Assembly: GCA_028023455.1 (NCBI GenBank)
Contig: JAQFVV010000032.1
Location: 2,786,001-2,850,000, forward strand
Reading direction: 5' to 3'
DNA from: Epiperipatus broadwayi
Taxonomy: Eukaryota > Onychophora > Udeonychophora > Euonychophora > Peripatidae
Length of the DNA stretch: 64,000 nt
Made by a program: the position numbers and the translations under genes. This document shows positions 1 to 11,636 of the stretch, in pieces. A model generated the notes under the pieces. It was not told the DNA's origin. It made no database searches and saw only the letters and a program-made list of their open reading frames with translations. The first letter of the stretch is position 1; each line of letters begins with the position of its first letter.

Positions 1-2720
1 CCCTTATTATCAGGAGGTTGTAAAGTTACCGGCTAAGATAGCATTTGGCGGCCAAAGATGTAAGGTGCTAAAAAAAATCCTGATTGCAGATTCAGGCTGC
101 CATTTGATAACGACCCTTTATTTAGGTGTAGCAGATCACTTTCAAGTAAAGGAAAATTGCATAAATTAGAAGAACTGTCTAATATTGAATGGAACATTGA
201 TGAACTTTGTGAAGTTAGAAGAAAAGGGTGAAGAGACAATTGATTTAAAAAATGGACATGTACTCTGCTGCAAAGAATCAAATATTGGAAGCACAAGTGA
301 AGTAGGATTCATTATAAGTAAAAAGTGAAAAAACAACATTATGTAGATTAACAAACAGAATGGCAAAATTAGTTATTCGACATAATGGTAGACACCAAAT
401 ATAGATAATTCAGTTTTATGCTGAAACAAGTTCTTATTGTGATAAAGAAATAATGGATTTTTATATGGATGTTCCAAACATTTTTGATCAGACCAAACAA
501 TGTTTTTAAATTAATTGTGGAAGATTTTAATGCCAGAATTGTTAAATGATTGAAAGATGAAAATGCTGTGGATAAATTTGGTTGTGGTGATATAAATGAG
601 AGAAGACTCAGACTTGTGGATTTTGTAGAAAAAGACTAACTATATATTATGAATTCTTTCTTTGAGAAAAATGCTAAATGAAAATAGATCATAAAAGCAT
701 TCAAATGAATATATATAAAAAAAGGATTATATTTTGACTAACAGAAAATATATATTTTGAGATTGTAATGTTCTTAATAAATTCAACACATGATCATTGA
801 TTGTGAGATGTAAGATACATGTTAGAGCATGTTAGAGCAAAATTAGATAAAAAAATTATTGAGAAAAACAGGTTTCACAGTTGATATTCCTAATCTTTAG
901 AAACATTTCAGTGAATTTAAATTAGAACTTACAATTTTTTAAAAATAATAACAGATTTTGAAGATGGTTCAGGTTTGGGCAAAATCAGAAGTTAACTAGT
1001 ACATTATTAATTACTAAGGACTGTAATAAAGCTGGAGTTACAAAAAAAGCAACAATTGACCAATTAATTTTTTACTGAGACAAGACAAAGTTATGAAGAA
1101 AAGAAAGAATATGAAAATTTATAAAAATGATCTATTAAAAAGGATTCAATATATAGAATTTTGTAAAATGATATGAAAAGTATTAATAATGATTTAAGAA
1201 AATATAATTATGAGTCAGCAAGGAAAGCTATAGAAGCATATAAAAGTATCAAAAGTTTTAAATATCTTGATAGGAAAGTTATTTCTGCAATAAAAAGAAA
1301 ATATTGGAAATATTGATTACTAAATGAGAAATGACATCTTGAAATGTGTAGAGGTTGTGATAAAAAAAAAAAAAACAAGAAAAAATGTCCCCTGCAATTA
1401 TTACATCTTCTAAATGGCCCAGTATTTTAAATAAAGAAAGACATGCAATTAAATTATGAAAAAGAGAAAATTCCTAGTAATAATGAAATTATAATCTATA
1501 TTTTAAAAAAAGTGAATAAGAAATAGAAAAATTGTTTATGCCAAATATATAAATGATAATGTACCAGTTGAATGGAAGAATGCAGTACTAATGTTGATAT
1601 TTTAAAAAGATGATAAAGAAGATAGTAGAAATTATAGACCTGCCAGTCTTTTATCAGTTTTGTGTACTTTTTTTTTTACCAAGATAATTACGATTCTTCT
1701 ACAGGGAATTTGGCATTTTAACCATACAAAAGAATGAGCAGCATTTAAAAGTGGTTTTAACTCAGTAGATCACATCCATGTGTTAAGAAAGGTCAATGAA
1801 TGTGAATTATTATGCTTTGCATTTATAGATTATGAAAAGGCATGTGATTTTGTAAGCATTTCTACAATGATTAAGTCAATGAATCATCAAAATATAGATC
1901 CAGGATATCATATTCTGAAGAATATATCAAAATGCATAATTTGATTACATAGTAATACTAAGAAGATTAATATCGAAAACTTGGTTTCCAGCAGTTTTAC
2001 AAGAAATATTGTATTAAAATGGGATTCTAAGGGAGTAAATGTAAATAGAGATTTTGTGGGTGTGGAAATAGTTTTTGCACACATTATTTAAGAACTTCAG
2101 AAAACATTGCAATAGTTATCAGATGAGAACCACAAATAAATGTTATAAAGATTAAAATAATATTCGATGGATTTTCTCAAAAGAAGAAAATAAAAGATTA
2201 GTTAGAAGAAATTAACAACTATGAATACCTTGGTTAAATTATTATTACAGATGAAAACATAATAGATGAAATTAATCATAGAATTAAACTTGGATGGAGT
2301 GTAGTGCTTTTAGTAGGAAAAAAAACAAATATTAAAAGTAAATGTGTCTATGTTTGAAAAGAAATCTTTTTAATAAATGTGTTTTATCAGTTTTTACTTA
2401 TCTGTCTGAAACTTGAACATTTAACAAAACAGTACAGAGTCTTCAGACTATTCCATGGAATATGGTGAGATATATATTACAAATAACAAGAATTGATCAA
2501 AAACAAAATTCATGGGTGAGACTGACATCATTGAAAGACTTAAGAGACTGAAGTGGAGCTAGGTTAGATATATTGCTAAAAGAGATGATAGTAGATGTAC
2601 AGTTGAAATTTTAAACTGGATTCCAAGAGTGTAAAAGACCTTGAAGAAGTATTGGGGTAATGTGGAGAAGAGGGGCTAGAGATTATATAAACTGCATTGA
2701 TAATGATTGAAAGTGATGAT
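1..2720 (+). mobile_element. RTE-like non-LTR retrotransposon, copy 1, heavily decayed, cut by the window edge
   Basis: This sequence aligns along its length with the better copies at 3,600-5,486 and 37,884-40,719. It begins inside the region upstream of the endonuclease and runs through endonuclease, linker, reverse transcriptase (RT) and C-terminal domain. The best surviving coding patch is about 1,790-1,930, where CFAFIDYEKACDF (RT motif A region) and NIDPGY are readable. Elsewhere stops and indels are so frequent that no ORF above about 90 residues remains on this strand. It ends near 2,690-2,720 in TGATAATG-type short repeats, the same type of 3' end as the other copies. It is the most diverged copy and so probably the oldest. 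The 5' end lies outside the window. Confidence 0.8.
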
Positions 2721-3291
2721 GATTCAAGGGATGATTAAAATATTTTGCTTTTTCAAATTATTATAATATAAAAGAATGCTATCCTCTAATAAGATTATGA
2801 TATAACATTTTAAGTCAGTAAGTTATTTTCAACACATTAAAAAAAAAAAAAAAGACACTGAAGGATCTTCAAATTATTAACTGTTTATATTTTTAATTAT
2901 TAATCAATTTTAAGTCTTCCTGTCAGTAGCTAAACTTTTGCTTCCAAATCCCTATATTGCTTTGGAAGCTTTTTTGTTTTATTATTCAGTCAACTGAAAA
3001 TGTAGTGTTTCTTTTAATTTATGTAAATATGCATACATATAGGTATGTTTACATTTATAAACAATATATAAAAAGATCCATAAACCAATAACAATTCTTG
3101 TATTATCTGTTAATTATTGTTTATACATTTCATCCTTTTTTAAAAAAGATTATTTAAAAAAAAATTTTAAAAAAATATTTTTTTTTGAAATAAATTAAAA
3201 AGTACTGTAATGGTTTAATTTACATGTTTATTGATAACTGAAACACACAGACTTATTATATACCTATGTCTATATATGTAATATATAGGGT
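2721..3291. other. AT-rich non-coding spacer
   Basis: Very AT-rich sequence with long A and T runs and TATA-type alternation. I see no coding exon, TIR pair or RNA gene. Confidence 0.5.
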
Positions 3292-3465
3292 ATATGAGCA
3301 CAGACTTTCACATGACCCACCACTCTCCACACTATCTCATAACACTGATACACTTGAACACACATGTCGAAAAGATAAATAATCACCAATATATGCATTT
3401 CATGCTAAATCAGCAATCATCAGTTGGTCCAGATTACCATCTCTACACATATATGCTATAAGTGC
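3292..3465 (-). repeat. Hammerhead-bearing repeat, left copy
   Basis: On the minus strand this ~175-bp block matches 5,487-5,666 on the plus strand with scattered substitutions. The two form inverted arms around the RTE copy at 3,600-5,486. The unit contains a hammerhead-like core (listed separately). Size and motif resemble the terminal repeats of Penelope-like elements, or the small non-autonomous retroelements called retrozymes; which of these it is remains an inference. A further 135 bp of unrelated sequence separates this arm from the RTE start. Confidence 0.7.
3372..3444 (-). ncRNA. Type I hammerhead ribozyme-like motif, left copy
   Basis: Read on the minus strand, CTGATGA (3,417-3,423) is preceded by ACCAA, which pairs with TTGGT after the putative cleavage triplet ATA. 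The distal part of stem I, GGTAATC with GATTATT, also pairs. GAAA (3,398-3,401) follows a four-pair stem II whose closing position is a U-U mismatch. Stem III is only two or three pairs. The plus-strand copy at 5,502-5,574 preserves all these elements although the primary sequence has drifted. Activity is not shown; the U-U closing mismatch and the AUA triplet are not optimal. Confidence 0.5.
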
Positions 3466-3599
3466 TCAGATATATATTGATAGCCGAACCTCATACTATA
3501 ATGGACAGGCTTCAATCTACTCCACCCTCCAACTCTTCAACCGTCCATCCAATTGAAAATCTGATGATGGAATGCTCAAAGGCCACCCTGAGGCCAAGA
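3466..3599. other. Unassigned 134-bp segment between the hammerhead repeat and RTE copy 2
   Basis: Less AT-rich than its surroundings, with no counterpart on the other side of the RTE insertion. It has no recognisable coding or RNA signature and may be a remnant of the element into which the RTE inserted. Confidence 0.3.
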
Positions 3600-5486
3600 T
3601 TCTTGTCATTGACTATTCCATAAAATTTCTACTGAGACTAGAGAATTTATGAAGAAAAGAAGGAATATGAAGATATACAAAAATGATGCATTAAAAAGAA
3701 TTGAATATCTCGAATTTTGTAAAATGGTGCGGAAAGGAGTTGAAAATGATATAAGAAAGTATAACTGTGAATTAGCAAGGAAAGCTGTAGAAGAAAATAA
3801 AAGTCTTAAGAATGTAAAACAACATTTTGGTATTGGTAGGAAATTTATATCTGCAATAAGAAAAAAAGATGGAATTATTACTAAAAGGAGAGATGACATC
3901 ATGAAATTGGTAGATTTTTATCAAGAATTATATAGTAATAAAGAACAAGTACCTCCTATATCTATTACATCTTCCAAATTGCCCAGAATTTTAAATGAAG
4001 AAGTGAGACATGCAATTAAATGTATGAAGAAAGGAAAGCTCCAGGTAATGATGGAATTATAATTGATATATTAAAAGAAGCAGGTGAAGAAATAGAAAAT
4101 TTTTTAGCAAAGTTATATACCAAATGTCTAAATGATAAAGATGTACCGGATGATTGGAAGAATGCAGTAATAATATTAATATTTAAAAAAGGTGATAAAG
4201 AAGATATTAGAAATTACAGACCTATCAGCCTTTTATCAGTTTTATATAAAATTTTTATCAAGATAATTACTACTCGTCTACAGAGAACATTGGATTTCCA
4301 CCAACCAAGAGAACAAGCCGGATTTAAAAGTGGTTTTAGTACAGTAGATCATATCCAGGTATTGAGAGAAGTTATAGAAAGGACAAATGAATATGAGTTG
4401 CCATTATACTTAGGATTTGTAGATTATGAAAAGGCATTTGATTCTATAAACATTTCTTCAGTGATTAAAGCATTAGATCATCAAGGTATAGATCCAGGAT
4501 ATTGTCATATTTTAAAGAATATTTATAAAAATGCAACAGCAACAATTAGATTACATAATGACACTGGGAAAGTCAACATTGAGAAAGGTGTAAGACAAGG
4601 TGATTCCATATCTCCAAAACTTTTTACAGCAGTGCTGCATGAAGAATTTTGTGGATTAAAATGGGAAATTAAAGGAGTGAAAGTAAATGGTGATTATTTA
4701 AGTCATTTAGATTTCTCAGATGATGTAGTTGTTTTTGCAAATAATGCTTCAGATCTGCAGGAAATGTTGCAAGAATTATCAGATGAAAGTAAGACTAAAG
4801 ATAAATGTTAAAAAGACTAAAGTAATGTTTAATCGATTTGCTCAAAATATGAAAATAAAGATTGATTATGATGAATTAGAAGTTAACAGTTATAAATACC
4901 TTGGTCAGATTATTCATACAGATGGAAACATAATGGAGGAAATTAATCATAGAATTAAACTTGGTTGGAGTGCTTTTGGTAGAAATAACTTGATACTAAA
5001 AGGAAATATGCCTATGTGTTTGAAAAGGAAGGTTTTTAACAAATGTGTTTTACCAGTTCTTATTTATGGATCTGAGACTTGGACACTTAATAGAAGAGCA
5101 ATTCAGAGACTTTAAACCACTCAAAGAAGTATGGAGAGATGTATGTTGGGAGTAACAAGAAGAGATCGTAAACGCAATGTATGGGTAAGAGAACAAACAG
5201 GTGTTACTGACCTCATTGAAAAAAATTAAAAGATTGAAGTGGAGTTGGGCTGGACATATTGTTAGAAGAGATGATAATAGATGGACAATTGAAATTTTAA
5301 ACTGGATTCCAAGAGATTGTAAAAGACCCAGAAAGAGAACACATGTGAGATGGATGGATGAAATAAGAAAGTGTGCAGGGGTGATGTGGAGAAGAGAAGC
5401 TAAAGATCGGAGAAGATGGATTAAACTTGGAGAGACCTTCATCCTGCAGTGGATTGATAATGGTTGATAATGATGATGATGATGAC
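3600..5486 (+). mobile_element. RTE-like non-LTR retrotransposon, copy 2, 5'-truncated
   Basis: Starts abruptly in the linker between endonuclease and RT, compared with copies 3 and 4, and runs to the natural 3' end, which is a (GAT)n-type tract at about 5,455-5,486. Short microsatellite-like tails are typical of RTE-clade elements, and 5' truncation is typical of target-primed reverse transcription. The 3' end abuts the right-hand hammerhead repeat directly. This is the best preserved RT copy in the window. Confidence 0.85.
3649..5467 (+). pseudogene. RTE-like reverse transcriptase, broken (copy 2)
   Basis: Would encode the polymerase part of a non-LTR retrotransposon, which copies its RNA into a nicked chromosomal target. 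The first frame (3,649-4,062) covers the linker and the start of the RT. The second (4,020-4,811) carries NYRPISLLSV, EQAGFKSGFSTVDHI, the motif A region VDYEKAFDS, GVRQGDSISPKLF, and the catalytic box as FSDD at 4,713-4,724, where the family usually has FADD. A third frame (about 4,800-5,115) holds the thumb, including SYKYLGQII and YGSETWTLNRR. A stop near 5,113 separates it from the C-terminal segment (5,201-5,467) with LKWSWAGHIVRRDDNRW, a typical end domain of this family. At least two frameshifts and one stop make it non-functional, and the endonuclease is missing. Confidence 0.85.
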
Positions 5487-5666
5487 TTATAGCATATGTG
5501 TAGAGATAGTAATCTGGACCAACTGATGATTGCTGGTCTAGCATGAAATATGTATATTGGTGATTATTTATCTTTTCGACATATGTGTGTTCAAGTGTAT
5601 CAGTGTTATGAGATAGTGTGGAGAGTGAAGAGTCATGTGAAAGTCTGTGCTCATATGTTTACTGAT
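5487..5666 (+). repeat. Hammerhead-bearing repeat, right copy
   Basis: Inverted relative to 3,292-3,465. It starts exactly where the RTE tail ends. Shared landmarks include the CTGATGA core, CTTTTCGACAT and the end GTCTGTGCTCATAT. See the left copy for possible origin. Confidence 0.7.
5502..5574 (+). ncRNA. Type I hammerhead ribozyme-like motif, right copy
   Basis: Stem I is built from ACCAA (5,518-5,522) with TTGGT (5,557-5,561), a TGG bulge, GTAATC (5,509-5,514) with GATTAT (5,562-5,567), and AGATA (5,504-5,508) with TATCT (5,569-5,573). The invariant boxes are CTGATGA (5,523-5,529) and GAAA (5,545-5,548). Stem II is TGCT with AGCA plus a U-U closing mismatch and a GGTCT loop. Stem III is three pairs with a two-base loop, and the cleavage triplet is ATA (5,554-5,556). 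Very short stem III is a known feature of hammerheads in Penelope-like elements. This is a structural prediction by hand, with no activity evidence. Confidence 0.55.
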
Positions 5667-5682
5667 AGTAAAATTATATTTT

Positions 5683-5750
5683 ACTTGATATTGGTAAAAT
5701 TATTGATACATCATCTACTTGATATTGGTAAAGTTATTGATACATCATCA
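5683..5750 (+). repeat. 34-bp tandem duplication
   Basis: Two nearly identical 34-bp units beginning ACTTGATATTGGTAAA. The second runs into the reverse complement of the RTE 3' tail (ATCATCATC), so this may be a target-site duplication or a slippage event at the end of copy 3. Confidence 0.6.
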
Positions 5751-8700
5751 TCAACCATTATCAATCCACTGCAGGTTGAAGGTCTCTCCAAGTTCAATTC
5801 ATCTTCTCCGATCTTTAGTTTCTCTTCTCCACATTACCCTTGCACACTTTCTTATTTCATCCATCCATCTAACATGTGGTCTCTTTCTGGGTCTTTTACA
5901 ATCTCTTGGAATCCAGTTTAATATTTCAATTGTTCACCTATTATCTCTTGTAGCAATATGTCCAGTCCAACTCCATTTCCAATCTTTTAATTTTTTCAAT
6001 GAGGTCAGTAACACCTGTTTGTTCTCTTACTCATACATTGAGTTTTCAATCTCTTCTTGTTACTCCCAACATGCATCTCTCCATAAATTCTTTGACTGGT
6101 CTGAAGTCTCTGTATTGCCCTTCTATTAAGTGTCCAAATCTCAGATCCATAAGTAAGAACTAATAAAATACATTTATTAAAAATCTTCCTTTTCAAACAC
6201 ATAGGCATATTTTTTTTTAGTACCAAGTTATTTCTGCCAAAAGCACTCCAAACAAGTTTAATTCTATATTTAATTTCATCCATTATGTTTTCATCTGTAT
6301 TAATAATCTGACCAAGGTATTTGTAACTGTTAACTTCTTCTAACTCATCATAATCAATCTTTATTTCATATTTTGAGAAAATCTATGTCTTTTTAAGGTT
6401 TATCTTTCTTCCTACTTTCATCTGATAACTCCTACATTTCCTGCAGCTCTAAAGCATTATTTGCAAAAGCAACTACATCGTCAGTAAAATTTAAATGACT
6501 TAAATAATCTCCATTTACTTTCATTCCTTTAGCTGCCCATTTTAATCCACAAAATACTTATTGCAGCACTGCTGTAAAATGTTTTGGAGATATGGAGTCA
6601 CCCTAACTTACACCCTTCTCAATATTGACTTTCCCAGTATCATTATGTAATCTAATTGTTGTTGTTGCATTTTTATAAATATTCTTTAAAATATGACAAT
6701 ATCCTGGATCTATACCTTGATGATCCAATGCTGTAATCACTGAAAAAATGTTTATAAAATCAAATGCCTTTTCATAATCTACAAATCCAAAACATAATGG
6801 CAACTCATATTCATTTGTCCTTTCTATAACTTCTCTCAATACCTGGATATGTTCTACTGTATTAAAACCACTTTTAAATCCAGCTTGTTCTCTTGGTTGG
6901 TGGAAATCCAGTGTTCTCTGTAGACCAGTTGAAATTATCTTTGTAAAAATTTTGTATAAAACTGATAAAAGGCTGATACATCTGTAATTTCTAATATCTT
7001 CTTTATCACCTTTTTAAAATATTAATATTAATACTGCATTCTTCCAATCATCTGGTACATCTTTATCATTTAGACATTTGGTATATAACTTTGCTAAAAA
7101 AATTTCTATTTCTTCACCTACTTCATTTAATATATCAATTGTAGTTCCATCATTACCTGCTTTCCTTTCTTCATATATTTAATTGCATGTCTCACTTCTT
7201 CATTTATAATTCTGGGCAATTCGAAAGATATAATAGATATAGGAGGCACTTGTTCTTTATTACTGTATAATTCTTGATAAAAATCTACCCATTTCATGAT
7301 GTAATCTCCCTTTTTAGTAATAATTCCATCTTTTTTTCTTATTGTAGATAAAAATTTCCTACCAATACCAAAATGTTGTTTTACATTCTTGAGTCTTTTA
7401 TTTTCTTCTACAGCTTTTCTTGCTAGTTCACAATTATACTTTCTCATATCATTTTCAATTCTTTTCCACACCATTTTACAAAATTCGAGATATTCAATCC
7501 TTTTTATTGCATCATTTTTGTATATCTTCATATTCCTTCTTTTCTTCATAAATTCTCTAGTTTCAGTAGAAATTATATTGGTCAATCGCTTCTTTTTTCT
7601 AGCAGCTATCTTTGTTGCAGTTTTTAAAAGTATATCAGTTATTTTCATATTAATTTCATTCAAATCTGAATTATGTTCAAAATCTACTAATACTTTAAAT
7701 CGATTTATAAGTTCTAATTTAAATTCATTAGAATGTTTCTGAAGATTAGGAATATCAATTGTAAATATTGTTTTTCTTAATAATTTTTGTCTCTCTAGTT
7801 TTGCATTAACACTTATCTTACATCTTACTAATCGATGATCACTTCCTGTGTTAAATTTATTAAGAACATTACAATCTTGAAATATGTATTTTCTGTTAGT
7901 CAAAATATAATCCAATTCTGCTGTACCTTCATTTGGATGCTTCCATGTCCATTTCCTTTCAACATTTTTTTAAAAAAAAAAAAAAAGAATTCATAATATA
8001 AAGTTTTTCTTTTTCTGCAAACTCCACAAGTCTATGACCTCTCTCATTTCTATTACCATAACCAAAATTACCTACAGTACTTTCATCTTTCATTTGTTTA
8101 CCAATTCTAGCATTAAAGTTTTCCATAACAATTTTAAAATGTTGCTTTCTCTGATCAAAAGCCTTTTGTACATCCATATAAAAATCTTCTATTACTTCAT
8201 CACTATGAGAACTTGCTGGGGCATAAATCTGAATTATCTGCATTTGGTATCTGCTATTAAGTTGTATAACTAATCTTTTTTCCACTCTGATACACCATCA
8301 ATCTCCACAATGCTATTCTTCCAGTTTTTATTTATAATGAATCCTACTCCAATTTTATTTCCAATATTTGTGCCTTTATAATAGTGTATATGTCCACTTT
8401 TTAAATCAATTGTCTCTTCACCTTTTCTTCTAACTTAACAAAGTCCAATAATATCCCATTTAATATAAGACAGTTCTTCTAATTCTTACAATCTTCCTTC
8501 ACGTGAAAGTGATCTGCAGTGGTAAGTACCTAAATAAAAAGTCATCATCAAATGGCAACCTGGGTCTGCAATCAGGGGATTCTTAGCACCCTCCACCTTC
8601 AGCCACCAACTGCTGCCTTGGTTGATGACTTTACAGTCTCCTGGGAATAAGGCTATGATTTGTTTTTGTCTGTCATAATTGTATATATGTATTGGAAAAA

Positions 8701-8986
8701 TATTTATCATTTACACAAACATTCATTCTGCCTTATCAGGCAACTGACAAGAAAGACCATGGTGTTTATCTTAAACTCAGAGGTAAAAAGCCAATAAACT
8801 CACCATGCTGGCTAATGTGTGTTGGTGAGCAGCCCATTCATGTTCGTATACTATCTGAATAATCATATAGTAATAACAGCTTCAATGACAAGAACATATG
8901 GAGTTAACATTAGGAATCTGCCCTGCTCAGTTCCTTTAAGGCCTCCAAGAGGAATCAAAGGGTTTCCTTTCAGTTAATAGCAAAAG
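5740..8986 (-). mobile_element. RTE-like non-LTR retrotransposon, copy 3, nearly full length
   Basis: Reverse-strand copy. Its 3' tail lies at 5,740 (TGATGATGATG-type on the minus strand) and its 5' end near 8,986, matching the 5' end of copy 4 at about 37,884 (TTTGCTATTAA then TGAAAGGA). This gives a consensus length of about 3.2 kb. Order on the minus strand: ~400-bp leader, endonuclease (about 8,560-7,900), linker, RT (about 7,200-6,000), C-terminal domain. Copies 2 and 3 point their 3' tails at each other across 5,487-5,740. Confidence 0.85.
5765..8560 (-). pseudogene. RTE-like endonuclease-reverse transcriptase, broken (copy 3)
   Basis: The minus strand from about 8,560 down reads an APE-type endonuclease: MTFYLGTYHCRSLSREGRL, then the 7,959-8,285 segment with QIIQIYAPASSHSDE (strand with the phosphodiesterase site), and a degraded GDFNAR box as ENFNARIG. 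DYILTNRKYIF and GSDHRLVRCKI in 7,127-7,915 match the DYIL and SDHRLV motifs of this endonuclease family. The RT follows with VDYEKAFDF (6,603-6,839). The GVRQGD box is broken by a stop, and the catalytic box near 6,470 reads FTDD. The C-terminal segment at 6,005-6,283 retains KRKIFNKC and YGSEIWTLNRR. Multiple frameshifts and stops make it a dead copy, but it is useful for the consensus. Confidence 0.85.
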
Positions 8987-9546
8987 CCTGTTATTAATAT
9001 AATCAGTAGTATTTCAAAATAAAAATTATTAAAATAATTACAATGATTTTCAATTTACACCAGTAATTTGTTCTGCAACTTTTTGTCTAAATCAAATTTT
9101 ATGTCTTTTTTATTAGATGCATGTTTACCATTAGCTATGGTATTGAATGTTAAAATATTTTTGAGGAAATGAAAAATAAGCATTATATTATTTCAATAAA
9201 ATATTCACCCAGCATTACACATAATAATTGTGGACTATGATTACTTGTATATCACTTTTTTATTTTATTTTTTACTCTTAATCTATGATGGAATTTGTTT
9301 GAATAATTCTAGATCTAGGAATGTCAAAGTCTATCTGATTATCACATTAAATTGGAAAAAAAGTGAAGAATTTATAAGTGAATATAATGATTGCTAAATG
9401 GTAGACTTTTTATAGAAAGCATTATGAAGCAGTTAATTTTTTTATATAATGTATTTATTATGTTAATAAAATAATTTACTTTATTTTGTATATCTTGATT
9501 GTTTTTTAATAATTAATTTCAAATAATTCGCTTTCCCTTCAATATT
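8987..9546. other. AT-rich non-coding spacer
   Basis: No exon, TIR or RNA gene seen between RTE copy 3 and the SINE. Confidence 0.5.
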
Positions 9547-9681
9547 AATAGATGAAATCTTGTCTTGCATTGGTGGTTGAGAGGTCAGCGCGACTGCTTT
9601 GCACTTGCAGGCAGTTGCCCGGCGGGTTCGCGCGTTCCAGCATGCTATGACACTTAAAAAAAAAAAAATAGATGAAATCTT
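9547..9681 (+). mobile_element. tRNA-derived SINE with 15-bp target-site duplication
   Basis: A 105-bp body (9,562-9,666) ends in an A-tract and is flanked by perfect 15-bp direct repeats AATAGATGAAATCTT at 9,547-9,561 and 9,667-9,681. The GC-rich body starts with GCATTGGTGGTTGAGAGGTC, which resembles the 5' half of a glycine tRNA including the polymerase III A box. It continues to a B-box-like GGGTTCGCGCGTTCC about 50 bases later. A poly-A end plus long TSDs shows LINE-machinery retrotransposition. It is short, with almost no tRNA-unrelated body. The assignment to tRNA-Gly is tentative. Confidence 0.85.
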
Positions 9682-11636
9682 TCCATTATCTATATTTAAA
9701 ATTCCTATTGATGACTTCCTTCTTTAATTGAATGCAAAATGCTGAGAAGCTTCTAAGCACTATTTTTTAGTTATTCAACTTTCCCTTAGGCTGAGAATTT
9801 AACAGTTAGTATTTTCATTTTTATTGTAATAAATAATTTCAACATTTTTTGATCTTCATTTTTTTTTAAGATAGTTTAGTCATGTTTATCTAAATTGATT
9901 TAAAATAAATTTTTAAAAATTATTTCATTCATTTTTTATTTATTTTAAAAAATGATTAGTTTAGAACATCTGCAAAAATATAGTATTCTATCTTATTTAA
10001 AATGATTTTTGTATAACAAGTGTTAATTTAAATTTAGATTTATATTGTTTTTAGTTTATCCTTTTGAGAAAGGAGTTTACTAATTTTAAATGTGTTTAAA
10101 GAACTGGGATAATTACTGAAAAAAACATTAAAGTAATTAAATAATTTTGTCAATATTCAATATCTAGCTTAATTTTTATTGATAATCATTTTGTTTTTTA
10201 CTTGATATGGAGATCATCCTTGTCCTTGTTTTCATTACTTTAAAAATTTACAGCAGCACAACCAAATATTTATAGAATGTAAAAATTTTTTTTTACAATT
10301 TAATCTATCTTGGTAAAGAAAATCTGAATTATGATGAATAATTTGTAGATTTCTTTTTTCTGGAAGTAAAGAAATATTATTAAAAATAAATACAGATTTT
10401 AAATAGATCTTAATTTGGAGCCATAGATTTGTCTGCAAATTTTAATACCTTATGTATAAAGTTAAATATCTATTTTTTCTATAATACACTATTTCTGTTA
10501 CACAATCTGTGGAGCAAAGAGTGATTGGTGTTTTGAAAAATCATTATTTGCATTTTTCTTTCATAAAGTTATAAATGAAACAAGTGTAATTAATGAAACA
10601 CTGTGAAAACATTTGGAATAATTTAATATTATAGACTACATCAAACTTCTAGGTCAGTAGGGATTGATAAAGTTGTATTTGAACATTTATTTTAGAACAG
10701 AACATAATAGAATCAATATACATATAATTAAAATTGAAATTTTCTTAAAAAGGAAATAAATATTTTGACAAGTTAATTTATTCACAAATTTCTATTATTT
10801 AAACATTCATCATACACAGTAATTATTATTCTATAATAAGAAACTTTTTTTTTTTTACCTAGAGTCATGAAAATATTAATTTACAAATTATAAGTAAAAA
10901 TTAAAATAACATATATTTACATTATAAGAAAAATTGCATATGACTTGCAAACCAAGGTTGCCAATCCCTGTTTTAGTTCAATCTTGGAAGTTTTGGATAC
11001 TGTTTAATGAGTAGATGCTGAAAAATTAACATCCAGAAGTTGTCTGTTTATTTAAAGATGTTAATTCTTATGCTATGAATATGGAAATTGTTACTTTCTT
11101 GAAAAATTAAATATATAAAAGAGCTGTCTAAGAATTACTAAAATTGTATTTTTTGCCATTAACAAATTAGAAGCAAGTAAAAACTCATAATTTAACTGGC
11201 AAAGAAAAAAAAACCCAGAAGTACACTGCAGTTGTGATTCAAATCAGATAGAGATTACCAACATAAACCTCATGGAAAAACTTAAACATAACTTTAAAGT
11301 CATTATTAATTATGTTAAAGAATATGATCAACTTTCTGAAAATATATCAAAATTTGAAGATGAAATAAAAGCAGTATATTATGCTAAAAAAAACTTTACA
11401 TGAACACAATTTACTGTTTTTTTGAAGCAAAAAAAAAAAAATTATTTGTGAATGAAGATATTAAACTCCAATCAGGTTTTTTTTTTTTTTTATTGTGAAT
11501 TATCAAATTTTATGAAGTCATGTAATTTTGTTTAGTTTTGTTGATTTTTTAATTCTTATCTTTTATTTATATTTTAAAATACATATTTATTCAGTCCAGA
11601 GTACAACACACATTTATGCTTATACTTATTAAATTA
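9682..11636. other. AT-rich non-coding region
   Basis: Homopolymer-rich, very AT-rich sequence. Short ORFs here (10,235-10,438, for example) look like chance ORFs. No transposon ends or exon found. Confidence 0.5.

Noticed and set aside
33-366. Two overlapping minus-strand ORFs of 87 and 66 residues
   Set aside because: They lie antisense to the decayed RTE copy 1, are composed of hydrophobic and serine-rich AT-driven sequence, and have no domain.
3541-3560. CTGATGATGG near 3,551 as a third hammerhead
   Set aside because: No GAAA box and no pairing stems follow.
5050-6129. ORFs of 164, 123 and 136 residues around 5.1-6.1 kb
   Set aside because: They are antisense readings of the C-terminal RTE region; the sense strand carries the known RT motifs.
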